Assembly: GCA_963575745.1 (NCBI GenBank)
Contig: CAUYUJ010022063.1
Span: forward strand, 62,001 to 126,000
Direction of reading: 5' to 3'
Source: Prorocentrum cordatum
Taxonomy: Eukaryota > Sar > Dinophyceae > Prorocentrales > Prorocentraceae
Length of the DNA stretch: 64,000 nucleotides
A program made the translations under genes and the position numbers. Positions 20,268-31,050 of the stretch are shown in pieces; positions within the stretch are counted from its first letter, which is position 1, and each line of letters opens with the position of its first letter. Under the pieces are notes generated by a model. That model did no database searches. It worked only from the letters and a program-made list of their open reading frames with translations, and was not told the origin of the DNA.

Positions 20268-21084
20268 GGTTTTGGGCTGTTTTGGCCCTCCTGGGGCCCT
20301 CAACGGGCCCTGGGACTGCAAAAACGGCTCAGGATGAAGACCCGGTCCTCTGAAGTGGTCCAGACCTCCAGGGGCCGTCGGGGAGTGGATCCCTTCGATG
20401 TCTGTGCATCGGAGCCTTGGGTGGCGGCTTGAAATCAGCCCTTCCTGCATTCGGGCCGCATTTGGCCCTGCCCCCTGCTCCTCCTCGCCCTTCCTGTTCC
20501 CCCTCCCCCTCGTTCTTCTCGTCTCCCTTGTGGAGGTGCGGATCTGTTCCACATCCAGCCCGAATCCGGTCCCACATGTGATTCAAGCTTGGCCCAGCTC
20601 AGGCTCAAATTGGACAGCGCCCGGGGCCACGCAGGCTCCCATGGAACAGACACCAAAGAGGTCCCCGACTTTGGATCTGCCGTTCTTTGGTTTTCCTATT
20701 TCAAATGAGGCGATCTTGTTCCCTGGCGATAGTGGCTGTGGGGAGGGGCATAGGGGTGCCGGTCGCGTCACGATTCGCGCCGGCGTTGCCTGTGAATGCT
20801 CAGGAATGGGCCACGCGGCGTGATGCGACCAGGGGGGGAGGAGGGGGTGGGCGGGGCCGGTCATGGCCGTGATCGCCAATGAGAAAAATGGAGTTCAAGT
20901 GTCTCGGGAATGAACCCCAAACGATGCGAACAAGCAGGGTGGAAATGCTCGCTTCGTAGTAGTAGTAGGGCGGATATCCTCGCAAGGGTACCGCTGAAAC
21001 AGCGACGGCAAAGAAGGGCGGACATCGATACCGAAGAAACTTGGAAAGTGCATTTCCGCCGTACTTGCGAAATCGTTCAAATCT
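20268..21084. other. Non-coding stretch beginning with a diverged family B repeat
   Basis: Positions 20268-20345 carry a variant of dispersed repeat B (GGGCCCT...GGGACTGCAAAAACGG, then CTCAGGA), best matched by 54896-54960. I see no gene in the remaining 740 bp, which are unique-looking. Confidence 0.45.
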
Positions 21085-21422
21085 CAGACGATGTGGCTTT
21101 CGCCGTCTTGACTCTTTTGGCTCCGACGACCACGACGGGTGGTGTTTGGTAGTCTTCGGCCTCAGGTGGCCCTCGCCAGGGCACAGGACCGTCAAGCAAC
21201 GACCCGGGATGAATAGCCAGTCCAGGGGGAAGGGGTCCCAGATCTCCGACGATATGGCCTTGGCCTTCTTGACCGTTTGTTTAACCCGACGATCACGGCG
21301 GGTTGTTGTTGTTGGCAGTTTTCGGCCTCTGGGGGCCCTCGCCAGGTCCCAGGACCTTCAAGAGACGAGCAGGGATAAAAACCCGGCCGGTGGAAAGGGG
21401 TCCCAGATCTTCGACGACATGA
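21085..21422. repeat. Dispersed repeat family B, tandem pair (165-bp period)
   Basis: Two adjacent copies of about 165 bp share CTTGAC, CACG(A/G)CGGGT, TTCGGCCTC, GGCCCTCGCCAGG, CAGGACC and GGGGTCCCAGATCT(C/T)CGACGA. Short pieces of the same unit occur at 1085 and 46430. Confidence 0.75.
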
Positions 21423-21559
21423 TTTTCCGACCCGATTCCCAACCGACATGCTGGGGCTGTCAGATCTAATGGGAACAAGAGGTTCCCGATCCCCCATGCG
21501 AGGGGGGGGGGCGTGACCGCGTCGTCGTCGTCGTCGCTATCTCCTCGAGGCTGGAGGAG

Positions 21560-21633
21560 AAGCATGAGGAGGAGGAGGAGGCCGGGAGGAGGAGGAGGCG
21601 GAGGAGGAGGAGGAGGGGGACAGGAAGGATGAC

Positions 21634-21688
<55 letters not shown>

Positions 21689-21797
21689 CTGATGCTGATG
21701 CTGATGCTGATGCTGATGCTGATGCTGATGCTGATGCTGATGCTGATGCTGATGTTGATGTTGATGCTGATGCTGATGATGATGATGCTGCTGGTTG

Positions 21798-21847
<50 letters not shown>

Positions 21848-21885
21848 GTGATGGTGATGGTGATGATGATGATGCTGATGATCGG
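21560..21885. repeat. GGA then (GAT)n/(GCT)n microsatellite
   Basis: A short GGA-rich stretch leads into GATGAT and GATGCT hexamers to about 21885. Confidence 0.95.
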
Positions 21886-22074
21886 AGGTTGGGGGGTGAG
21901 ATCGGAGTGGAACGGAGACCCCCAACTGGGAAATCGTTTCGTTTCGTTCGTGTCGTGTGTGCGGGCGAGGCGAAGCTGCGTGGGCGCGCGAGAGGAATAA
22001 CCCGCCGTTGCCAGGGCGAATCCAGGACAAATGATTCTCACCCGCCCGTCCATCCGTCCGTCCGGCGGTGGCTC
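21886..22074. repeat. Dispersed repeat family E, copy 1
   Basis: Contains GGTGAGATCG, TCGTTTCGTTTCG and GTGCGGGCGAGGCGAAGCTG. The same blocks lie at 36415-36590. In both loci the repeat is followed by GGTGTCCCGT decamers and GAT triplets. Confidence 0.75.
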
Positions 22075-22570
22075 GCGGTGTCCCACGGTGTCCCGTGGTG
22101 TCCCGTGGTGTCCCGTGGTGTCCGCCGTTGTTAGGGCGAAGTCAAGACAAATTATTATCCCCCTCCCGCCCGTCCGTCCGTCCGGCGATGGCTCGCGGTG
22201 CCCCGCGGTGTCCCGTGGTGTCCCGTGGTGTCCCGTTGAGTGAGATCGATACTGAGATCGATATTGAGATCGATGTGGTGCCCCGAGGTGTCCCGTGGTG
22301 TCCCATGGTGTCCCGAAAACAGAGATCGATAGTGAAATCGACAGGTGTCCCGTGGTGTCCCGTTGAGTGAGATCGATAGTGAGATCGATATTGAGATCGA
22401 TGTGGTGCCCCGAGGTGTCCCGTGGTGTCCCAAAAAGAGAGGTCGATAGCGAGATCGACAGGTGTCCCGTGGTGTGTCCCGTTGAGTGAGATCGACAGTG
22501 AGATCGACAAGTGTCCCGTGGTGTCCTGTGGTGTCCCGTTGAGTGAGATCGATAGTGAGATCGATTTAGT
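22075..22570. repeat. Composite GGTGTCCCGT / GAGATCGATAGT array
   Basis: Blocks of GGTGTCCCGT decamers alternate with blocks of 12-bp GAGATCGATAGT units at about 100-bp higher-order spacing. Confidence 0.9.
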
Positions 22571-22639
22571 CAGATGTTGGTTCCCCCCCTCTCCCCCCCC
22601 CGCACAACCTCCTTATCACCCGAAGGGTGGTCGTTTAGA

Positions 22640-23515
<876 letters not shown>

Positions 23516-23984
23516 TACAACCGAGAGTCATCAACGATGTTGGAATTCACCCTCCCTCCAAGCTCCCTCTTCCTAGGCCCCCACAACAGTTCATTGCCAT
23601 TGAGGGCGCTGCCTCGTTGGAAAACAACAGTTTCAAGATCCTAAAGCATGCCAGGACATTGCTCTCGGGATTTCAACGCCACGTATCAACCTGCCTGCTG
23701 CGCCTTGACGATCCGGAATCGTTCCCGAGCGTTTTTGTTTTGACTTTCAACACCGCGAATCAACATATGTGTTGCGCCCGCGTAATCTTGAATTTGTCCA
23801 AACACCATTTCAGGTACGTTGATCATGGGAATCCGTGAAACTCTTGAAACTTGTTCCCAACCATCCTGTGGTGTTGGGTCCTCGTTTTGAAGAGACGGTG
23901 CCCCGCGTCTCTCCTTCCTCCTCCCCCTCCTCTCCCTCCTCCCTCCTCCCCCTCCTCTCGGCGCACCTCTCACACGTTTCGTAG
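23516..23984. other. Flank of the 78-bp array, containing diverged relatives of the 83-bp unit
   Basis: AATCCGTGAAACTCTTGAAA (about 23830) and CTCGTTTTGAAGAGACGG (about 23881) resemble the words AATCCGTGAAGCTCTTGCAA and CACATTTTGAAAACGACC of the 83-bp minisatellite. That minisatellite otherwise starts only after 25464. No gene recognised. Confidence 0.5.
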
Positions 23985-25463
23985 CCCCATAGGGAGCTCC
24001 ACCGAAGGCCCCAGAAGGGGGGGGGGGGTCGCATGCGTCTCCCCCACCCAGGGCAGCGCTTCGTGGCCCCATAGGGAGCTCCGCCGATGGCCCCAGTGGG
24101 GGGGGGTCGCATGCGGTTCCCCCACCCAGGGCAGCGTTTCGTGTCCCCATAGGGAGCTCCGCCGATTGCCCCAGTGGGGGGGGGCGCATGCGGTTCCCCC
24201 ACCCAGGGCAGCGCGTCGTGTCCCCATAGGGAGCTCCGCCGATGGCCCCAGTGTGGGGGGGGTCGCATGCGGTTCCCCCACCCAGGACAGCGCCCCGTGG
24301 CCCCATAAGGAGCTCCGCCGATGGCCCCAGTGTGGGGGGGTCGCATGCGGTTCCCCCAGCTGGGGCAACGCTTCGTGGCCCCATAGGGAGCTCCGCCGAT
24401 TGCACCAGCGGAGGGGGGGGGTCGATGGCCCCCGTGGAAGGGGGGGGGGGGGGGGGGGGGGTCGCATGGCGGTTCCCCCACCCAGGCCAGCGCTTCGTGG
24501 CCCCATAGGGAGCTCCGCCGATGGCCCCAATGGAAGGGGTCGCATGCGGTTCCCCTCACCCAGGGCAGCGCTTCGTGGCCACATAGGGAGCTCAGCCGAT
24601 GGCCGCAGTGGGGGGGGTCGCATGCGGTTTCCCCACCCACGGCAGCGTTTCGCAGCCCCATAGGGAGCTCCAGTGATGGCCTCCGTGGAGTGGGTCGCAT
24701 GCGGTTCCCCAAGCCAGGGCAGCGTTTCGTGGCCCCATAGGGAGCTCCGCCGATGGCCCCAGCGGGGGAGGGTCGCATGCGGTTCCCCCACCCAGGGCAG
24801 CGCTTCGTGGCCCCATAGGGAGTTCCGCCGATGGCTCCGTTGGGGGGGTCGCATGCGGTTCCCCCACCCAGGGCAGCGCTTCGTGGCCCCTGGCCCCATA
24901 GGGAGCTCCGCCGATTGCCCCAGTGTGGGGGGAAGGGGGGGTCGCATGCGGTTCCCCCACCCAGGGCAGCGCTTCGTGGCCACATAGGGAGCCCCGCCGA
25001 TGGCCCCAGTGGGGAGGGGTCGCATGCGGTTCCCCCACCCAGGGCAGCGTTTCGTGTCCGCACAGGGAATTCCGCCGATGGCCCCAATGGAAGGGGTCGC
25101 ATGCGGTTCCCCAGCTCAGGGCAGCGTTTCGAGGCCCCACAGGGAGCGCCGCCGATGGCCCCAGCGGGGGAGGGGGTCGCATGCGTTTCCCGTACCCAAG
25201 GCAGCGCTTCGTGGCCCCATAGGGAGCTCCGCCGATGGCCCCAGTGGGGGGGGGGCGGGGTCGCATGCGGTTCCCCCACCCAGGGCAGCGTTTCGTGGCC
25301 CCATAGGGAGCTCCGCCGATTGCCCCAGTGGGGGGCGTCGCATGCGGTTCCCCCACCCAGGGCAGCGCTTCGTGGCCCCATAGGGAGCTCCGCCGACGGC
25401 CCCGGTGGAGGGGGTTCGCATGCGGTTCCCCCACCCAGGGCAGCGCTTCGTGGCCCCATGGGG
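23985..25463. repeat. 78-bp minisatellite, about 18-19 units
   Basis: The unit runs CCCCATAGGGAGCTCCGCCG, ATGGCCCCAGTG, a G-run, TCGCATGCGGTTCCCCCA, CCCAGGGCAGCGCTTCGTGG. Boundaries recur every 75-83 bp, with one insertion near 24410-24460. The unit is a multiple of three and has few stops. It therefore opens long frames on both strands, including a 560-codon minus-strand frame at 23810-25492. The G-run varies in length and rotates the frame between units, so I do not call this a gene. Confidence 0.95.
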
Positions 25464-26625
25464 AGTGCGCGGCGCTGAGGCGCGAACCACATTTTGAAAA
25501 CGACCCGCCCTCAATCCGTGAAGCTCTTGCAAATGTTTATGACGAGCGCGCGCGGCGCTAAGGCGAGAACCACATTTTGAAGTCGACCCGCCCCCAATCC
25601 GTGAAAATTCTGAAATTGGTTAAAATGAATGTGCGCGGCGCTGAGGCGAGAGCCACATGTTGAAAACCACCCGTTCTCAATCCGTGAAGCTGTTGCAAAT
25701 TCTTAAACCGAGTGTGCGCGGCGCTAAAAACGAGAACCACGTTTTGAAAAGGAACCGCCCTCAACCCGTGAAGCTCGTGCACATCCTCTGAAATGGAATG
25801 TGCACGGCGCTACGGCGGGAACCACATTTTGAACACAAACTGCCCTCGATCCGTGAAGTTCTTGCAATTTTAAACACGGATGTGCGCGGCGCTAAAGCGA
25901 AAACCACATTTTGAAATCGACCCGCCCTCAATCCGCGAAAATTCTGCAATTGGTTAAAATGAATGTGCGCGGCGCTGAGGCGAGAGCCACATGTTGAAAA
26001 CCACCCGTTCTCAATCCGCGAAGCTCTTGCAATTGGTTAAAATGAATGTGCGCGGCGCTGAGGCGAGAGCCACATTTTGAAAACCACCCGCTCTCAATCC
26101 GTAAGCTTTTGCAAATTCTTAAACCGAGTGTGCGCGGCGCCAGGGCGAGAGCCACGTTTTGAAAAGGAACCGCCCTCAATCCGTGAAGCTCGTGCACATT
26201 CTCTGAAATGGAATGTGCACGGCGTTGAGGCGGGAACCACATTTTGAAAAGGATCTGCCTTCAATCCCGAAGCTCTTGCAATTTTAAACACGAATGTGCG
26301 CGGCGCTAAGAGCGAGAGCCACGTTTTGAAAACGACCCGCCATGAATCCGTGAAGCTCTTGCACTTGTTTATAACGAATGTGCGCGGCGCTAAGGCGAGA
26401 GCCACATTTTGAAAACGACCCGCCCTCAATCCGTGAAGCTCTTGCCAATGTGTATAACGAATGTGCGCGGCGCTAAAGCGAGAGCCACATCTTGAACACC
26501 ATCCGCCCTCAATCCGTGAAGTTCTTGCAACTTTGCAAGGCAAGTGTGCGCGGCGCTGAGGCGAGAGCCACATTTTGAAAACGATCCGCCCTCCATTTGT
26601 GAAGCTGTTTTCACATTTTTAGCTT
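25464..26625. repeat. 83-bp minisatellite, 14 units
   Basis: The unit runs TGCGCGGCGCTAAGGCGAGA, CCACATTTTGAAAACGACC, CGCCCTCAATCCGTGAAG, CTCTTGCAA, then an AT-richer end. GCGCGGCGC recurs every 81-85 bp from about 25467 to 26548. The first unit directly abuts the last unit of the 78-bp array with no spacer. Confidence 0.95.
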
Positions 26626-26734
26626 CAAAGTCATAAGTGATGAGGACGTCTCAGGAGAAACGCCCGGCCCACCCTAAAATCTGGCCTCGGGGTGCGACAG
26701 AGAGGAGTTATCTATAAGGATAAGGAATGGAGAG

Positions 26735-27170
26735 GGAATGGAGGAGGAGGAGGAGGAAGAGGAGAAGGAGGACGAGGAGGAGGAGGAAGAGGAGGGGGAC
26801 GAGGAGGAGGAGGAGGAGGAGGAGGGGGACTGAGAGGAGGAGAAGGAGGAGGTGGAGGAGGGAGGAGGAGGGGGAGGGAGGGAGGGGAAGGGGAGGAGGG
26901 AGGAGGAGGAGGAGTTGGAGGGGGGACCGGGGAAGTAAAGAGAAGGAGGAGAGAAGGAGCGATGTGATAGAGGCAGATCATGATGATGGCAGTGATGATG
27001 ATGATGATGATGGATCATGATGATTATTATGATGATGGAGTAGGAGGAGCTAGAGGAGTAGTTAGATTAGGAGGACTAGGGGGTCGGGCGGCGAGGAGGA
27101 CCAGAAGCTGGAGGGCGAAGGAGGGGCGGGAGGAGGAGGAGGAGGAGGAGGAGGAGGAGGAGGTGTGAAT
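26735..27170. repeat. GGA-rich tract with a short (GAT)n block
   Basis: GGA triplets at 26740-26935 and 27125-27165, with GATGATGATG at 26978-27040 between them. Confidence 0.9.
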
Positions 27171-27678
27171 TCGCCGCGCATGCCCGTTTTCCAGTTTTTT
27201 ATGTGTTAGAAGGCGTGGCCTCTGGACCGCAGGCGTCACCCCCACCTCTCTTAGAATAGTAATGATTGCATCGGGATATCAGAGGCCTAGAGGTTGGCAC
27301 CAACACAGATATCGGCGGCGTGCCTCCACCGAGGGAAGATGATCCCCGCGATGGTGGTAAGATTCGGTGTCCTAGGCGGTCGAACCACTAACACCATAAT
27401 CTAGGATCATCTCCCCCAGTGGAGGCAGCCGTCTGGATTGGTGCTGGTGCCCATTCCCAAGCATCCAAGCATAGACCGTCGGCGGAGGTCCGCGCGAATT
27501 TCGTCGTCGTCGTCGCTGCCAAGGTGACAAGGTGCGGGGGCACCCCTCCTTGCATGCTGAAGGGCTGGCCATTGAAAACCGCTGTCCTGGCGAAGGGTTG
27601 GCGAAAGCGAGCAGCCTTCAGCATGAATCGAAGAAGACAGCATCAACTTGTCACGTCGGCGTTCCCGAGCGTCAGACA
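27171..27678. other. No gene recognised
   Basis: Unique-looking sequence without detectable domains, preceding the third foldback element. Confidence 0.4.
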
Positions 27679-27830
27679 GCATGAACATAACCTTTTCGGA
27701 GCTCCGCGCGGATTTTCTGGAGAATGGCGCTGGGCCCTCTGGCGGCGCCTCCGGCGCCGACCCTGGCGCGCTCCGCGCCTCGGGGAGGGGGGCCCAGCGC
27801 CAATCCAAGAAGCCCGCGCGGAGCTCCAAG
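27679..27830. repeat. Foldback (inverted-repeat) element, copy 3
   Basis: The left arm CTTTTCGGAGCTCCGCGCGG (27692 on) pairs with the right arm CCGCGCGGAGCTCC (about 27812-27828). The core GGCGGCGCCTCCGGCGCCGA matches copy 2. The flank GCATGAACATAACC pairs with TGTATGTTCATGG, which follows the right arm of copy 1, so the terminal repeat extends past the hairpin arms. Confidence 0.8.
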
Positions 27831-27965
27831 GAAGAGGGGATCCAGCGCCGATCCAAGAGATCCAGGGGGTATCCAGCGCCAGTCCAAGGGGGGACCCGGC
27901 GCGAGAAGTCCGAGGGGCATCCAGCGCCAAGCGAAGAAGTCCCATCCAAGAAGTCCGGTGAAGGC
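27831..27965. repeat. Short tandem repeat derived from the foldback right arm
   Basis: About five degenerate copies of ATCCAGCGCCAATCCAAGAA (20-30 bp) follow the right arm, where the same words also occur. The array looks like local amplification of the element end. Confidence 0.6.
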
Positions 27966-28179
27966 GGGGGGCCCTGAGGTCAGGGGCACCGTCAGGTGGG
28001 AACGGGCTCAGGGGAGGACGCGTCGACCCCCACTCAGCCACCGATCGCCGCGAGGGGCCCGATGGCCTGCCCCGCCCGGGGCCGTGCGGAGTCGTAGCCG
28101 GGGGCCTGTCGCTGGCGTGTCGGCGATGCGTCGCCGAGCCCAGGTCGATATGCTTCCTCCCCGGAGCCGGTCCCCAGAG

Positions 28180-28213
28180 GAGGGAGGAGGGAGGAGGGAG
28201 GAGGGAGGAGGGT
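28180..28213. repeat. GGAGGGA heptamer repeat
   Basis: Five tandem GGAGGGA units. Confidence 0.9.
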
Positions 28214-29039
28214 AGAGGGCCATTCTTTTCGCCGTTTCGGGACCTCGGTGCTTGCTTGCCCCAGGCCCGAGGACCGCCGGTCAGAGCGGCTCAGGACGAG
28301 AGGGCTGGTCCTTGGGGAAGGCCCAGGTGTCCTGGACCCCTTTCCCTGTGGACCCCTTCCTTTCGTGTCGATGTGTCGAGCGCCAGGTCGACCGAGTTGC
28401 TCTGGGTGTGCTACCAGTTGTTCTAGCTTTAGCCTCCAATTATCGGCAGGTGTCCCAGCCTGCGAAATGCAACACTTCGCACAGCGCCTGGATCATGCCT
28501 GCGGGCAGCTAACACATCGAGGAGAACCTCCTGAGGCAAGCATGGGCCTACAGTCATGAATCCGTCTCCCGATTCCCTCACCTTGGCCTTCTACAGTATG
28601 TAACCTTCTTTTTCAGTGCGCAATTGGCAGGGTTTCGTGCAGCCACTGCGCATAATGGCAAAGCTAGGCACTAATGGCCTGCTTTGTCAAGCTTGCAACT
28701 TGTCAAAGACAGGTTGTACATTTTTGTCATGGCTCCAACGCTGCGCCATGGAAAAACAACGTCAGCATCGTCCTCACGCAGTCTTTCAGCTGTGCTGGTC
28801 CTCCTCGTCTTGCCGTTCATCGTGCTCTTCAAGTATCCTCCGAATTTCGATATGTTGAAGACTTGTGCCAGTACATGACTTTTGTTTGCACGGCGCCGAT
28901 CCCTTGCACGTTCGTCGCATGCTACGATGTCTCATCCGGCATCTGTCTGGCTTGCTTCATAAACATCCTCCCTCCTCCCACGCCTCCTTCCCACCCTTCC
29001 TTTCCTCGTAGTCCTGCTCATCCTCCGCCTCCCTCCTCC
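28214..29039. other. No gene recognised
   Basis: About 800 bp of unique-looking sequence. The + strand contains a short frame with several Cys residues around 28616-28858, but it shows no family motif. Confidence 0.4.
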
Positions 29040-29085
29040 TCCTCCCTCTTCCTCCTCCTCCTCCTCCTCCTCCTCCTCCTCCTCA
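29040..29085. repeat. (TCC)n microsatellite
   Basis: TCC triplets just upstream of retroelement 2. Confidence 0.9.
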
Positions 29086-29209
29086 GCCGCCGCAGCGGCC
29101 CGAACCACACTCCTTCGCGGCTCCTCCCACTTCAGAGGAAAGAGATTCCGCGACAGCGGCATGATTCGTCGCGCGCGGGGTCTGCCGAGCCCTTGAGAGA
29201 GGGTGGCGG

Positions 29210-30259
29210 ATGGCCCTGCAGGCGTCGGCTCCTCGCCACGGGCGCCTGCAGCTGGTGATCTTCTTTTCTGTTTGGGAAATGACGAGCTCGCCAGGCCAAC
29301 GCCCCCAACCGAGTGGACATACAAGGATAAGGGCATGCACGTACAACCCGATGCACCTCGTCGGACCGATGAGATGCACAGATATATCCCAGGAGTTTCA
29401 CAACATCGGAGTCCTCCTTTTGACAGGAACATGCAGGCGGAAGGGAGAGGACGATCACCATATTTTCAAGCACGAAAAGCGCTGGGAGATCTCTTTCGGA
29501 TGGACACGGGCCAGCAACAAGTCGTGTGGGGTCTCGATCATGATGCACAAGCAGATGTTCCCTCCGCGCGCCCTCCGTCGACTGTACGCACCCCCTCCTG
29601 CTTTGGCCGGCCATGCGGGCGCTGTTCGCCTGAAGACGGCGACGCTCGACGTATTGTTCGTTGCCCTCTACTTCCCCTGCCAACCTCAGGGGCGAGGACA
29701 CGCAGCTGCATATCGGAAGACGGTCCAGGCCCTGATCGCCTGGACGAGAGCTACGATCGAGTCGGTCGGCGCCCGTTGTACCCCAGTGATAGGATGCGAC
29801 CTGAACGATGGCTTGGGGAACTCGCCCGAGACGTCGCTGGACGAGGCAGCGCTGCACTACTGGGAGGACGACGAAGAGGACCGAGCGGTGGGCACATATT
29901 CTCCTTCGGCAGAAGGCCTGGCGGGCAGGTTCTGGCACCAGATGCTGCAGGACTGCGACATGGCCGCCTGCAACACGTTCACGGATGCGGACCCCACGCA
30001 CTACGGCAACATGGGGAAGAGCTCGCGCATCGACTTCATCCACATCCCCCAGGGCCTGATGGCGCACATGACGAACTGTAGGGTGCTGGAGGCTGCAGGC
30101 CGACGGCTCCAACCCATCCAGACCCTCGACGACCGCGACCACAGGCCCGCCTTCGTGGAGTTGTCTTATTGCTTTCAGGCCCAGATGGGAAGTCAGCCAG
30201 GTTGGGATTTTGATCGGATCATGGCGGCGGCTCGCAGGGAGACAGGTGCACAAGTTTGA
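29210..30259 (+). CDS. EEP endonuclease domain of retroelement 2
   Basis: A continuous frame of 349 codons. EEP landmarks are Asn in CTYNPMHLVGP (29345), Asp and Asn in GCDLNDGLG (29798-29806), Asp in SSRIDFIHIP (about 30029), and the terminal Asp-His pair in DDRDHRPAFVEL (His 30140). At the place where a catalytic Glu is expected (usually xQET or xEH), this frame reads GVLLLTGTC, so that residue appears lost or displaced. The first genuine start is unclear: the domain begins near 29320, and the upstream codons look like non-domain sequence. Confidence 0.7.
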   Translation: MALQASAPRHGRLQLVIFFSVWEMTSSPGQRPQPSGHTRIRACTYNPMHLVGPMRCTDISQEFHNIGVLLLTGTCRRKGEDDHHIFKHEKRWEISFGWTRASNKSCGVSIMMHKQMFPPRALRRLYAPPPALAGHAGAVRLKTATLDVLFVALYFPCQPQGRGHAAAYRKTVQALIAWTRATIESVGARCTPVIGCDLNDGLGNSPETSLDEAALHYWEDDEEDRAVGTYSPSAEGLAGRFWHQMLQDCDMAACNTFTDADPTHYGNMGKSSRIDFIHIPQGLMAHMTNCRVLEAAGRRLQPIQTLDDRDHRPAFVELSYCFQAQMGSQPGWDFDRIMAAARRETGAQV

Positions 30260-30841
30260 TTGAGCAGATACATGCGGCGCTACTGACCATAGACGAGCCT
30301 GAGTGGGTGCGACTCTGCACGCGCCCGACGTCGGACGAGCTTTGGAACTCGACGGCGGCTCTCTTGGTGAACGAAGCTCGGGAGGTCTTCGGCAAGCCGC
30401 CGCCGACCGAAAGCTTGAAATTGGACATGGAAAAAGCAAAGATCTCACCTATTAGAGCGGCGCAAGCTGCTGAAAGGCGCGCACACGGGGAGACACACGG
30501 AGACGTGGCAGGATACTGAACTTGAGCTGGACAGAGTGACTTTCCGCATCCGCTATACTTCTAAGCAAATCGCAAAGGAGAGGACGGACGAGGTCGTACG
30601 TGAATTGAAAGAAGCGTGGTCGGCCCAAGATAACTATACAGTGCAACGGCTGATTCGCAGGCTTGCTCGACGGCGGCGCGGCCCTCGTCAGCGGCGATAC
30701 TTTGCGACGAAGACGGAGCAGCGCGACGCCGAGCAGATCAGCACTTACATGCAGAGGGCCGCCTCCGAGGGGGGCATGGGGGGGATCGCCCTGCGATCTT
30801 CAGGCCGAACTCACCGAACGTTTCGATCGAGTTCACTATGA
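30256..30841 (+). pseudogene. Retroelement 2 linker between EEP and RT, frameshifted
   Basis: Two overlapping frames carry the sense. 30256-30519 reads EPEWVRLCTRPTSDELWNS. 30536-30841 is basic and helical (KERTDEVVRELKEAWSAQD, LIRRLARRRRGPRQRR). Such basic helical linkers are usual between the endonuclease and RT of LINEs. No catalytic motif is expected. Confidence 0.45.
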
Positions 30842-31050
30842 GGACGAGGAGGACAACAATTTCAGCTCGGACCAGGCGAGGTACGACACGATGCAGCTTG
30901 TCAACCTGGAGCAGGCCCAGTTGAACTTACAGGGCATGCTGAAGGTATTGAGATCCTCGCCGAAGCGCCGAGTTTGCCCACGCTGGTCGATGCCGTCGGA
31001 ACTCTGGCTCCTATTGCTGGACGAGGAGGTGTGGGACTCTTTCAGGCGAG

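Noticed and set aside
23810-25492. 560-codon minus-strand open frame with a repeating 26-residue peptide
   Set aside because: It is the translation of the 78-bp minisatellite, which is open on both strands and in several frames. Variable G-runs rotate the frame between units, so no single repeat peptide is kept.
26630-26670. Hammerhead-ribozyme-like string GTGATGAG ... GAGAAAC
   Set aside because: The invariant C of the CUGAUGA core is a G here, and the bases between the two core parts do not form a proper stem II.
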